A stretch of DNA of 64,000 bases from Narthecium ossifragum (lineage: Eukaryota; Streptophyta; Magnoliopsida; Dioscoreales; Nartheciaceae), in assembly GCA_963920575.1 (NCBI GenBank), contig OY986964.1, positions 14,125,460-14,189,459 of the forward strand, given 5' to 3'. This document shows positions 34,151 to 44,314 of the stretch, in pieces (the first letter of the stretch is position 1; each line of letters opens with the position of its first letter). Position numbers and translations under genes: made by a program. The notes beneath the pieces were generated by a model, which was not told the DNA's origin, did not search any database, and saw only the letters and a list, made by a program, of their open reading frames with translations.

Positions 34151-35389
34151 GACCCGTTGAACTTGGTTTTCAGGTATTTTTGGAATGGTTTTGATGGGGG
34201 ATTAGTATCTAAACATGTTGGGAAACATGTAGGGGGATTTGATGAGGTTTTCAAAGGATTTTCCATTTGGTTTGAGATTGATTCAAATGTTCTTCCTCTT
34301 TTAGAAAACCTATGGTTCTACTTGCAATTAATACATGATTGATGGTAGTTAAGTGCTTAGTTAATTGCTTAGCCATTAGCTAGCTATGAGTGCTAGCTAA
34401 TGAGGAATTGTGGAACCTTAGCCTCTTGCCGGCGAGTGCCGAGGGCTATTGTATATCTGTTGAACTTATAATATGTTGATGTGGCATGTAGAGACATCTA
34501 GGATAGATGTTTGCCTAGGATCATGCATTGTATGCATTAGAGGCATTTGAGGTTAGGCGGGCGATGGTTTAGGTCGCCGATCCGAGGTTCTCGGGTAGCT
34601 CGGATCTAGCCTTAGGACCGTGGATGGGTAGTCAGGAGTAGGGTGTGATTGTTGATCAAGTCTCATGTCTTTGAGGATTTACGCTAGTTGACTCTGATCA
34701 GTGTTGAGGTTTAGAGGTCGTGTTGTCTTCCAAGGCCAAGTGCTAAGGATGCAACCGATGTGTTCCCGACGTGGTCCCCAGGCAGTGGTATCCCTGCTGG
34801 GTAAGGGTGATCCTGCATGGTACTGTTCCCCTGTCAGTGCTTAGGGTGATCTTGGTAGAGTGACCAAGAGAGAGGTTCATGACAGGAGCCCTTGGGACAT
34901 CGGTGGGTTATGGGACCCGTGGCATCCGTTAGACTTAGGCTGGGAGACAACACTGTTGTTGTTTTCCTCCTTTCAGTGTGCCGTAGAGTAGAACCCTACT
35001 GAGCTTATCGCTCACTCCTACCCGGGCTGCGTTTGCAGGTGCAGGCGGCAGTTCTTCTTCGGTGGAGCCGGCTGGGTCGGCTTTTGGCGGCGCGAGTACA
35101 TCCAGAGGCGCATGAGGTTGCTGGAGGATGATTCGTCGTACATTTTGATATATGTTTATGTGATGTAATCATTTTGGAGAACTTTTGGGATTTTGTATAA
35201 ATCTGTATATTGGAACTCAGACATTGTACGACTTGATGTTATATTATGATTAAATCCGTTTAGCCCCTGGAATATAATTGTTTAAATTATCCGTCTTTTC
35301 CGCTTTGTACCGCGCCGGTTGATGATGAATAGTGTTAGGACCCTCACGCCTCGTCCTGGATGGGTTTTCTGGGTCGGGGTGTGACAACT

Positions 35390-35401
35390 TGGTATCAGAG
35401 C
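35390..35401 (+). other. Tekay element primer-binding site
   Basis: TGGTATCAGAGC, complementary to the initiator tRNA-Met 3' end, 3 bp after the 5' LTR. Confidence 0.95.
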
Positions 35402-35590
35402 AGGCTGTAGGTCCCAGGGATAGGATTAGGCTTGCGGTTGAGGTTTTGAGCGCGGTTTGGGATAGTTCTAGGAGTAGAGCATCCCTGTGTGCTTGACTGT
35501 GCTCATGTGTGTTATGCTTTTCCTTTAATGATTGATGTTGTGTTTTGGTTTCTCACAGGTGGACACTTGTCGTCTCTCTTGAACGTGCAG

Positions 35591-36533
35591 ATGCCAGGGA
35601 GCAGGGCTAGCTGTCCAGTGTTGGGTCATGGTACCGCGCACGACCAGCGCGCTGCCCGACGGGCCTTAGTGGCCAACACAGCCGTGCCCCGTGTACCCAG
35701 AGCCGAGGATTGAGGTCGTGGTGGAGGAGGATGCTTCGTTCATCGCCGAGGAGGTCTCTCATCCACTCGACCAGCGTGCTGTTGCGACAGCGGTGGTCGA
35801 CTTCCAGAGGCTGAACCCTCCTAGGTTCAGCGGTACTGGAGGCGACCCAGTGGTGGCGGACGACTGGCTGGTGGGAGTCAGTCGCGTCCTTGACACTCTT
35901 TTCGTCCAGGATGACCGAGTTAGGGTCAGACTTGCCGCGTTCCAGCTCGACGGGGACGCTTTGGACTGGTGGCGCTCTTTCCAGGCCGCCAGGGATGGGA
36001 GTGACCCATCGTGGGCCGTGTTCCGTTCTTCGTTTCTCTGCGCGTACTTTCCCCGCAGTGCGCGCTCGGCCCTTGTCCGTGAGTACCAGACCCTTTCTCA
36101 GGGTACTCAGTCGGTTGTTCAGTACGCGGCTAGGTTCACGAGACTTGCTAGATTTGCTGGGGCGGTGTCGGCGGATCCTCTTGCCAGAGCTGAGCAGTTC
36201 CAGTGGGGGCTTAGGCCCGAGCTCAGGCATCTGATCGCGGCTCAGCGATCTAGTACGTACGTAGAGGTGTTGGACTGTGCCTTGGCAGTTGAGGCTCAGT
36301 TGCAGGAGCCGGGGCCCAGGGCAGTCCAGCCTGTGTCGTCCGCGAGCACCAGTGGCGGAGTGCAGCCACAGAGGGTAGCTCAGGGTAGGAGGGGTTCGTG
36401 GAGGAGGCCGAGGGGCTCACGACACCAGCAACCATACCAGCGTTACCCACCCCTGCACCAGCAGCAGCCCAGGCAGGGAGGCCAGCCACTTCTTCCGGCT
36501 GGGCCTCAGGGGCAGACGTCCGGAGGAGGCTAG
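35591..36533 (+). pseudogene. Tekay gag
   Basis: Capsid-type gag. A likely start ATG at 35591 (MPGSRASCPVLGHGT) runs about 35 codons. A frameshift near 35690 moves to the main frame (YPEPRIEVVVEEDASFIAEE). The retrotransposon gag core is clear: NPPRFSGTGGDPVVADDWL, VRLAAFQLDGDALDWWRSFQ, AYFPRSARSALVREYQTLSQ and RAEQFQWGLRPELRHL, followed by a Gln/Pro/Arg-rich tail. A TAG stop at 36531-36533 and another at 36540-36542 separate it from the zinc knuckle in the same frame. Confidence 0.93.
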
Positions 36534-36542
36534 AGCCAGTAG

Positions 36543-37475
36543 CTAGCGCTTGGTCCTCCTGTGGGCTTTGAGTGCCGGCAGACGGGGCACTTTCGCAGAG
36601 ACTGTCCGACGTTGAGGGCACAGTTCGCCCGTGGCGGAGGTTGGCGGACACCAGGAGCCGGGAGAGGCAGAGGTCGCGGCGGAGGTCGAGGCGGACCCAG
36701 AGGGGGAGTGTACGCACTTCCAGACCGCGAGTACCCAGACTTTGTTCAGCCACCCTTTCAGCCTTACCAATACCAGCCACCCCAGCAGGCTCTAGCACTT
36801 CCACCAGCTCCAATTGACCCTCCTGTTCTCAGAGGTACCTTCCAGCTTTTCAATTTATTTGTAGATGTTCTGATAGACTCTCGGGCATCTCATTCCTTTG
36901 TAGCTAGCGACTGTGTGGCATCGCTAGGGCTAGAGACTGAGTCACTTGGGGTCACACTGCACTTAGACACTCCCGTCGGCGGAGGGGCTCGTGTTGAGCT
37001 GATCTGCCATTCTTGCGAGTTGGAGGTTGGGGGCCTCCGTGTCTTTCTAGACCTTCGGGTGCTAGACATGGTCGGGTTCGACGTGATTCTCGGTATGGAT
37101 TGGCTGACATCATACCGAGCCGTCATCGACTGTGGCCGTCGTAGGGTGACTGCTTGGAGACCTGACGGCTCTCGTTTCGTTCTATTGGGGGATCGCCAGT
37201 CGGCCGATTCCCTCTTGAGTGCTTGTTTTCCCAGGTGCGAGGGCCAGCTGTCAGCTTTACTGGCGCGCCTTTCCTTGTTCGCTGCAGAGGGCAGTCGAGA
37301 GGGCAGTATGCCTACAGTTGTTTGTGAGTTTGCTGACGTCTTCCCAGACGAGCTACAGGGCCTTCCTCCTTCCAGAGCAGTAGACTTTCAGATAGATCTT
37401 GTACCGGGTACCGGGCCGATCTCTCTTCCAGCTTTCAGGATGGCACCAGCAGAGCAGATGGAGCTGAGGGTCTAG
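36543..37475 (+). pseudogene. Tekay zinc knuckle and protease
   Basis: Continues the gag frame. The knuckle has the spacing C-X2-C-X4-H-X4-C, but the first Cys is Gly (GGC at 36564), followed by ECRQTGHFRRDCP. An RG-rich stretch follows (36640-36710). The aspartic protease should read DSGASHSF but has DSRASHSF (Asp codon 36876, Arg codon 36882), an active-site Gly lost. VGFDVILGMDWLTSY and the RT approach region follow. The TAG stop at 37473-37475 stands where element D (VQLDEF) has Gln. Confidence 0.92.
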
Positions 37476-38231
37476 CTGGACGGGTTGATCGGCAGAGCTT
37501 TCATCCGTCCCAGCACGTCACCTTGGGCAGCTCCTGTGTTGTTCGCAAAGAAGAAGGATGGTACGCTTCGTCTTTGCATTGATTACAGGAAGCTGAACAG
37601 GGTGACGGTGAAGAACAAGTATCCGATGCCGAGGATCGATGACTTGTTCGACCAGCTCCGAGGCTCTTCGGTCTTTTCGAAGATCGATCTCCGTACCGGC
37701 TATCACCAGTTGCGGATTCGGGATTGCGACATCCCGAAGACGGCTTTCCGTACGAGGTACGGGTTGTACGAGTTCACGGTGATGCCGTTCGGCTTGACGA
37801 ACGCACCGGCGGCATTCATGGATCTGATGCAGAGGGTCTTCCGACCGTACTTAGATCAGTTTGTGGTGATCTTCGTCGACGACATCCTAGTCTACTCACG
37901 TACCGCGGAGGAGCACGGGCAGCATCTGAGGACTGTGTTGCAGTTGTTGAGGGGGCATGGGCTGTATGCCAAAGCCTCCAAATGTGAGTTCTGGCTTCCT
38001 GAGGTGCAGTTTCTGGGGCACGTAGTGTCAGCGGCAGGTATTTCAGTTGATCCGGCCAAGATCGAGGCAGTGCTACAGTGGCAGAGACCGGCGACAGTGT
38101 TCGAGGTCCGCAGCTTCCTCGGCTTGGCGGGTTACTACCGGAGGTTCGTGGGGGACTTCTCCAGGGTTGCAGGGCCGCTGACCAGGTTGACACAGAAGGC
38201 GGTCCCATTTGCTTGGGATGAAGCTTGTTAG
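37476..38231 (+). pseudogene. Tekay reverse transcriptase
   Basis: Reads the element RNA into DNA. Same frame as gag. [64 protein letters not shown], and catalytic FVDDIL at 37872-37889 are intact, as are FLGHVVS and [12 protein letters not shown]. It ends at a TAG (38229-38231) directly before QAFIQL, where family members continue into RNase H. RT is the least damaged domain of this element. Confidence 0.95.
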
Positions 38232-38696
38232 CAGGCTTTCATCCAGTTGAGGACCAGGCTAACGAGTGCACCGATCCTTATAGTTCCAGAGCGAGGTGTC
38301 GGCTACAGTGTCTATTGCGACGCCAGTGGGGAGGGTCTAGGCTGTGTACTTATGCAGGAGGGCCATGTGGTGGCCTACGGTTCCAGGCAGCTGAAGACCC
38401 ATGAGAGGAGCTATCCAGTCCACGATCTCGAGCTTGCGGCGGTTGTCTTCGCTCTGAAGACGTGGCGGCACTACCTCTACGGTGAGCGGTTCTCGGTGTA
38501 CTCTGATCATAAGAGTTTGAGGCACGTCTTTACCCAGCGTGACCTCAACCTCAAGCAGCGGCGGTGGATGGAGCTTCTAGAAGACTACGACTTCGAGTTG
38601 CATTACCACCCTGGTAAGGCAAACGTCGTAGCAGACGCTCTCAGCAGGCAGACTAGAGACAGCAGAGTGACCTTGGCAGCAGTATCAGCTCGGTAG
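38232..38696 (+). pseudogene. Tekay RNase H
   Basis: Degrades RNA in the hybrid. The motifs [49 protein letters not shown] and VVADALSRQ carry the expected D-E-D-D residues. A TAG at 38694-38696 ends the open stretch, but the frame continues into integrase. Confidence 0.94.
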
Positions 38697-40260
38697 TGGC
38701 AGATACTGGAGACAGTCAGTGGGCTTGACTTTGAGGACCGAGCGACAGGTGGTTTCCTGTATGCTATTCGCAGAATTCCAGTTCTTTTGGCCAGGGTGAT
38801 CGAGGCACAGGCTGGAGACCTAGGGCTCGTGGAGACCCGTGCGGCGGTCGGCACCGAGCACGCAGTTGAGGGCTGGACAGTGTCGGCAGATAGTGGGCTA
38901 CTCTTCAGAGGCAGAGTTGCAGTTCCAGCAGACCCGGCGTTGCGAGAGGAGATCCTTCACGAGTTCCACCACTCCTGCTTCGCCGTTCACCCCGGGAGCA
39001 CCAAGATGTACCACGACCTTCGCCGACAGTTCTGGTGGTGCGGGATGAAGAGGTCAGTAGCTGAGTTCGTCTCCAGATGCCTCACCTGTCAGAGGGTGAA
39101 GGCAGAGCACAGGCGGATCCCAGGTTTGTTGCAGGCACTTCCCGTGCCAGAGTGGAAGTGGGAGCAAATAGCTATGGACTTCGTCACCGGGCGACCCCGG
39201 TCACCGAGGGGGAATGATGCGATTTGGGTCATCATCGATCGACTGACCAAATCGGCTCATTTCCTCCCCATGAGGACTACAGATCCAGTTGCCAGACTGA
39301 GCCAGAGGTACATTGACGAGGTAGTACGACTGCACGACATCCCAGTGTCGATAGTGTCAAACAGAGATCCCAGATTCACTGGCCGGTTCTGGAGCAGCTT
39401 CCAGGACTCCTTGGGGACAGCACTGACGTTCAGCACAGCTTTCCACCCTCAGACAGACGGGCAGTCAGAGCGGACTATCCAGATCTTGGAGGACATGCTC
39501 AGGGCATGTGTGTTAGACGCTGGAGGTACTTGGGAGCAGCACGTGACTTTGGTGGAGTTTGCCTACAACAACAGTTTTCAGGCCAGTTTGGGTTTTGCAC
39601 CATTCGAGGCGTTGTACGGCAGACCGTGTCGCTCACCGGTGTGTTGGACTGAGGTTGGGGAGGCGTCCCTTACCGGTCCGGACATCATCAGGCAGTCGTC
39701 AGAGAGGTTGGTTCAGATCAGGCAAAGGCTTCTGACAGCGCAGAGCAGACAGAAGAGCTACGCAGACCGCAGGCGACGACCCCTGGAGTTCGCAGTTGGC
39801 GACAGAGTACTACTGAAGGTGTCACCACGCAGAGGGTCGATCAGGTTTGGTAGCAGGGGCAAGCTAGCTCCGAGGTTCACGGGTCCTTTTGAGATCGTCA
39901 GGCGCGTGGGAGCAGTCGCCTACCAGTTAGCTCTACCTCCGCACATGTCAGCAGTTCACCCCACCTTCCACGTGTCTATGCTGAGAAAGTACATTCCAGA
40001 TCCTTCTCACGTGATCAAACACGACAACCTTGAGGTGGAGGAGGACGCCACCTACATAGAGCAGCCAGTACAAATCATGGACAGACGGGATCAGGTGCTG
40101 AGAGGCAGATCTATACCGTTGGTCATGGTCAGGTGGAGACATGGCAGTGTAGAGAGCTTGACTTGGGAGCGAGAGGATCGCATGCGTCGGGAGTTTCCCC
40201 GACTGTTCACCTCTTCAGGTAGTTCCTTGTTGTGGGCGTTGGCGCCCCTAGTTGTAGCCT
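38697..40260 (+). pseudogene. Tekay integrase with C-terminal chromodomain
   Basis: Zinc-binding HHCC part: EFHHSCFAVHPGSTKMYHDL and SRCLTCQRVKAEH. Core: MDFVTGRP (first Asp, near 39177), then IVSNRDPRFTGRFW where the second catalytic Asp is Asn (AAC at 39360-39362), then DGQSERTIQ (Glu codon 39468). GPFEIV..VAYQLALP and PTFHVSMLRKYIPDPSHV follow. The last 80 residues, IPLVMVRWRHGS and SLTWEREDRMRREFPRLF, are the Tekay chromodomain. The lost Asp alone would stop integration. Confidence 0.95.
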
Positions 40261-40347
40261 TGTTTGTGCAGGTAGGCTTAGTTGTTTCCTTTTCCCCCGG
40301 CTTCCACCTTGAATTTCGGGATGAAATTCTTTTTAAGGTGTTTAGGT

Positions 40348-42761
40348 TGTGAGGGCCCGTCCCTCAGACCTGACTCGACCACGTGGGTCGAGAGCCGGTT
40401 TCCTGTTGGTTTGGTTCCGCGTCGGGCACGATCGGGCGATCGAGTGGCGGTTTTGGACCCCGGGGGCATTTTGGTAAATATGCCCTCTGGTGGTTGGTTT
40501 CACACCCGCGTTCCACACACTGACTTTGATTGATGTATGTGTTTGATTAGAATCCCTAGGGTGCGTCCGATCGGAGGATCAGAGCTCGATCGGGAAAGAT
40601 CGATTCGGACGGCTGAGATAGATTTGGAATGTCTATATAAGCCAATTCCCTTTCTCTCTTTCCTTCTCTCCTCCTTCACCTGTCGTTCTCTTCCCTTCTC
40701 TCTCTCTCCTTCGGCTGAGATAGGGTTTGGAGGTTCGGCTTTCGGAGCTCGGATCTTGGCGGCTCGGCTGGTGGCACGCGTGGAGGAGCTCCCCTACTTG
40801 CTCAAGTAGGTATTTCTACCTCGATCCTTGGATCGGGTTCTCTTAGGATAGGTTTTATGTGCTTTCGCTGTAGGAATACTTGTTAGAATGTTGTGTGGAT
40901 GAATGCATGTGTAGTATAGCTTGTTTCCAGTATTCCTATCAGTGGATTTCCGTATTCTAACGGTTGGTTTCCGTATTATCGCCGTTTTGTCAGTTTTTGT
41001 CCATTTGGACCTAGATAGAAGATTTAACCGTCAAAACCTGGATTTCTTCATTCCATTAGCTTTGCCATCGTTAAATACACTTGCTTACAAAATCTCATTT
41101 AATTCCAACATCATTTGATACTTCAAATCCAAAGAAATGGATTTCTGGCACTGTTCGGATGAACTGTGCCAAGGCTCGACGGTCGATCCGTGCATCGACC
41201 GTCAAGTGTGGTTTTACCCTTTCTGGGCATGACGGTCGACCGTCGGATCGACCGTCGCATCGACCGTCGGGCTCTGTCGGGATTTTGGACTCCCACAATC
41301 GATGGACCGATCGACCGTGGGATCTTCTCCTTTTCGCCTTTTTCCTGACGGTCGACCGTCGGATCGACAGTGGCATCGACCGTCAGGCGCTGTTTGGTTT
41401 TGGGCTTCTCAGGGTCGATGGATGGATCGACCGTCGTCCTTGGTTTTCTTCGCATGGGTCTCACGGTTGATCGCCGGATCGACCGTGGCATCGTCCGTGG
41501 CCTCTCGGTCGATCCCCGGAGCGACCGTGACATCTTCCGTGACCCGTTGAACTTGGTTTTCAGGTATTTTTGGAATGGTTTTGATGGGGGATTAGTATCT
41601 AAACATGTTGGGAAGCATGTAGGGGGATTTGATGAGGTTTTCAAAGGATTTTCCATTTGGTTTGAGATTGATTCAAATGTTCTTCCTCTTTTAGAAAACC
41701 TATGGTTCTACTTGCAATTAATACATGATTGATGGTAGTTAAGTGCTTAGTTAATTGCTTAGCCATTAGCTAGCTATGAGTGCTAGCTAATGAGGAATTG
41801 TGGAACCTTAGCCTCTTGCCGGCGAGTGCCGAGGGCTATTGTATATCTGTTGAACTTATAATATGTTGATGTGGCATGTAGAGACATCTAGGATAGATGT
41901 TTGCCTAGGATCATGCATTGTATGCATTAGAGGCATTTGAGGTTAGGCGGGCGATGGTTTAGGTCGCCGATCCGAGGTTCTCGGGTAGCTCGGATCTAGC
42001 CTTAGGACCGTGGATGGGTATTCAGGAGTAGGGTGTGATTGTTGATCAAGTCTCATGTCTTTGAGGATTTACGCTAGTTGACTCTGATCAGTGTTGAGGT
42101 TTAGAGGTCGTGTTGTCTTCCAAGGCCAAGTGCTAAGGATGCAACCGATGTGTTCCCGACGTGGTCCCCAGGCAGTGGTATCCATGCTGGGTAAGGGTGA
42201 TCCTGCATGGTACTGTTCCCCTGTCAGTGCTTAGGGTGATCTTGGTAGAGTGACCAAGAGAGAGGTTCATGACAGGAGCCCTTGGGATATCGGTGGGTTA
42301 TGGGACCCGTGGCATCCGTTAGACTTAGGCTGGGAGACAACACTGTTGTTGTTTTCCTCCTTTCAGTGTGCCGTAGAGTAGAACCCTACTGAGCTTATCG
42401 CTCACTCCTACCCGGGCTGCGTTTGCAGGTGCAGGCGGCAGTTCTTCTTCGGTGGAGCCGACTGGGTCGGCTTTTGGCGGCGCGAGTACATCCAGAGGCG
42501 CTTGAGGTTGCTGGAGGATGATTCGTCGTACATTTTGATATATGTTTATGTATTGTAATCATTTTGGAGAACTTTTGGGATTTTGTATAAATCTGTATAT
42601 TGGAACTCAGACATTATATTATGATTAAATCCGTTTAGCCTCTGGAATATAATTGTTTAAATTATCCGTCTTTTCCTCTTTGTACCGCGCCGGTTGATGA
42701 TGAATAGTGTTAGGATCCTCACGCCTCGTCTTGGATGGGTTTTCTGGGTCGGGGTGTGACA
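40348..42761 (+). repeat. 3' LTR of the Tekay element
   Basis: 2,414 bp. The 15-bp difference in length from the 5' LTR is one deletion near 42617 (GTACGACTTGATGTT, present at 35227-35241). It has the same TATA box (40634-40640) and the same GTAGG hairpin with one change (40806-40821). The array at 41175-41545 has changed more than the rest. The preceding polypurine tract is weak (TTTTTAAGGTGTTTAGGT). Confidence 0.95.
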
Positions 42762-43505
42762 CTGGTGGTGGTCTAGATATCAGATGGGAAGCGATATGGT
42801 GAGGGTCGTTTCGTCCTAGGATTAAAACATTTTTATGGAAGCTGATATATGGTAAAATCCCGACAAGTGAGGCCCTTTGCAGAGTGGGTGCAGCAGAGGT
42901 TTCTACCTGTCCGAGGTGTGCTGAGGGGGTAGAATCTTTAACACATCTATTTTTGCATTGCTCTGAGTCTAGGAAGGTTTGGGACCTTGTGTTTAACATG
43001 GATGAAGTCTTTAGGAGAGAGGAAGGTTGGTTAAGATGGAAGGAGGGGCTGCTCTACTCTACTAAAGCAGAGATATGGAGGGAACGTAAGGCAAAGCTGG
43101 GATATGGTCTTTGGGTAGTGTGGAAGAACTTACTGCCATCGAAAGAGCGGTGGAGATGGCACAACGGAAAGGTATGGCAAGGGTGATCTTCGAATCAGAT
43201 GCTAAAGACCTAGTAGAAAGCATTGCCAATCGGAGACGGTGTCCGGTGCACCTTATGGCTAGGTTGCAGAAGCTTTGTTGGATCACGGCGCACTTCAGGG
43301 AGGTTCACTTTAGATTCATACCAAAGGAAAGCAATGAAGAAGCCGACCGCTTAGCCAGGTTTGTGAGAGGATGTAACTATGGTCAGCTTTGGTGTAAGGG
43401 CCAGGAATCGTCGGAGGAGATGTTTGTTGGGTAGGGCCCTGTTCCTTTTTGTTGTTGCTTTGTTTTGTCTTCCCCAGCTTTGTCTTAACTAGTAAAAAAA
43501 AATAA
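42762..43505 (+). pseudogene. LINE zf-RVT and RNase H region, 3' UTR and tail
   Basis: Continues the LINE after the Tekay insertion. zf-RVT: EVSTCPRCAEGVESLTHLFLHCSESRKVWDL (42888-42988). RNase H (RVT_3 type): MARVIFESDAKDLVESI, AHFREVHFRFIPKESNEEADRLARF (43165-43360), stop at 43432-43434. The two parts lie in different frames. A short 3' UTR and an A-rich tail at 43494-43505 follow. Confidence 0.88.
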
Positions 43506-43522
43506 AACCTCCTCACCCCACC

Positions 43523-44220
43523 CATTAAACTCTTTAGGTATACGCACTACAGATAGATCAACAAAGTTACCAAGACACCACCGGACCTCAAGGAAAGTCA
43601 CTCCAAAACCTTGTAGCATAAACAACAAATAGTAACCATTGCCTAGAATTGCGTGATGTAAAGACTCCATCAATAGCTTGAACTTTGAACCCAGGAAAAG
43701 AAGCCCAACCAACACACTTCCGCCAGCCACATAGCTAGAATGCCACCCTCACATCCTTTCGAAGGTAGAAAAAAGGTACTTCATTCCCTTCCTAAGGACA
43801 TTGGAATAAATGGGATATGTTCACACAACCTCCAACAAGAATAAAAAAATCCAACGCCATATCTCATAGCAGCCTTCGAGACACCCCTGCCACCTGCCTA
43901 GGCCCCCGGCCATGACAATTCCACATTAAAAAATTTGTCATATGGGCACCATGGAAAGCTCATGCTCCTTGACCTCCAGCTCCTAGAGTCTCTTCTTTGT
44001 CCTACCACGTGTGCCAATGAGATCCACCATACACACATCTGCACGCTCTACAACCCCTTCCGCCATTTGCTACTACTCGTTTGCCATAGTGGAATGCAGA
44101 TCCGAAAACCGGAAGGTCTAGACAGCGCCAAAGCCTCGTGAAGGGGTTGTGCCTCGTGAAGGGCTTGTTAAAAGCATCGGAATTTAGAATATTTTCAGAT
44201 CTGAAATTATCTAGAGAATT
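43523..44220 (-). pseudogene. Old minus-strand LINE: endonuclease start and downstream remnant
   Basis: Minus strand: MTNFLMWNCHGRGPRQVAGV (about 43940-43880) is the start of an L1 AP endonuclease (WNxRG motif). Further left, a stretch ending VVRIPKEFNGWGEEVARL (about 43570-43520) looks like an RNase H C-terminus, so most of EN and RT may be deleted. It is interrupted by the plus-strand LINE at 43522 and by the gypsy element at 44221. Domain calls here are weak because of many stops. Confidence 0.5.
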
Positions 44221-44314
44221 GATACGACATGTCTTCTCGTAAGCTCTCGTACCGGGTCTCTTGTTGGGTCTCGGCTGCTCTTTACCCAAATCTATGGCTA
44301 GATCGAGAGATACC

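Larger units (their letters stand above)
32958..35386 (+). repeat. 5' LTR of the Tekay element (family C)
   Basis: 2,429 bp, TGTGAGGGCCCG to GGGTGTGACA. TATA box 33244-33250, then a pyrimidine-rich leader (33262-33330). The hairpin-forming AGTAGGTGTTTCTACC is at 33416-33431, the GTCGACC array at 33785-34150, and a splice-acceptor-like TTTGCAG|GTGC near 35033-35042. Confidence 0.95.
32958..42761 (+). mobile_element. Structurally complete Tekay/Del-type Ty3/gypsy element
   Basis: 9,804 bp with perfect TSD CTGGT (32953-32957, 42762-42766). LTRs are 32958-35386 and 40348-42761, PBS 35390-35401, and a single gag-pol frame from about 35690 to 40260. Domain order gag, zinc knuckle, PR, RT, RNase H, INT and chromodomain identifies the Tekay clade of chromoviruses. 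By manual alignment the LTRs differ by about 41 substitutions and one 15-bp deletion, about 98.3% identity. The coding region has five stops, one frameshift and three lost key residues, so it cannot move by itself. Confidence 0.96.
27261..43505 (+). mobile_element. L1-type LINE, 5'-truncated, with two nested insertions
   Basis: A plus-strand non-LTR element flanked by a perfect 17-bp TSD AACCTCCTCACCCCACC (27244-27260, 43506-43522) and ending in an A-rich tail (43491-43505). Order: ORF1 C-terminal part, AP endonuclease, RT, zf-RVT and RNase H, as in plant L1 LINEs. A solo LTR (29098-30722) and a Tekay element (32958-42761) interrupt it, leaving about 4.8 kb of LINE. Stops and one frameshift make it inactive. 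Confidence 0.93.

Noticed and set aside
33691..34342. Several overlapping frames rich in DRRIDR or RSIRRSTV repeats (also at 41081-41732 and 44648-45041)
   Set aside because: They are translations of the GTCGACC hairpin array, open in many frames on both strands, with no conservation as protein.
35607..36813. Minus-strand frames of 207 and 187 codons
   Set aside because: Antisense shadows of the Tekay gag and zinc-knuckle region, produced by its high GC content.
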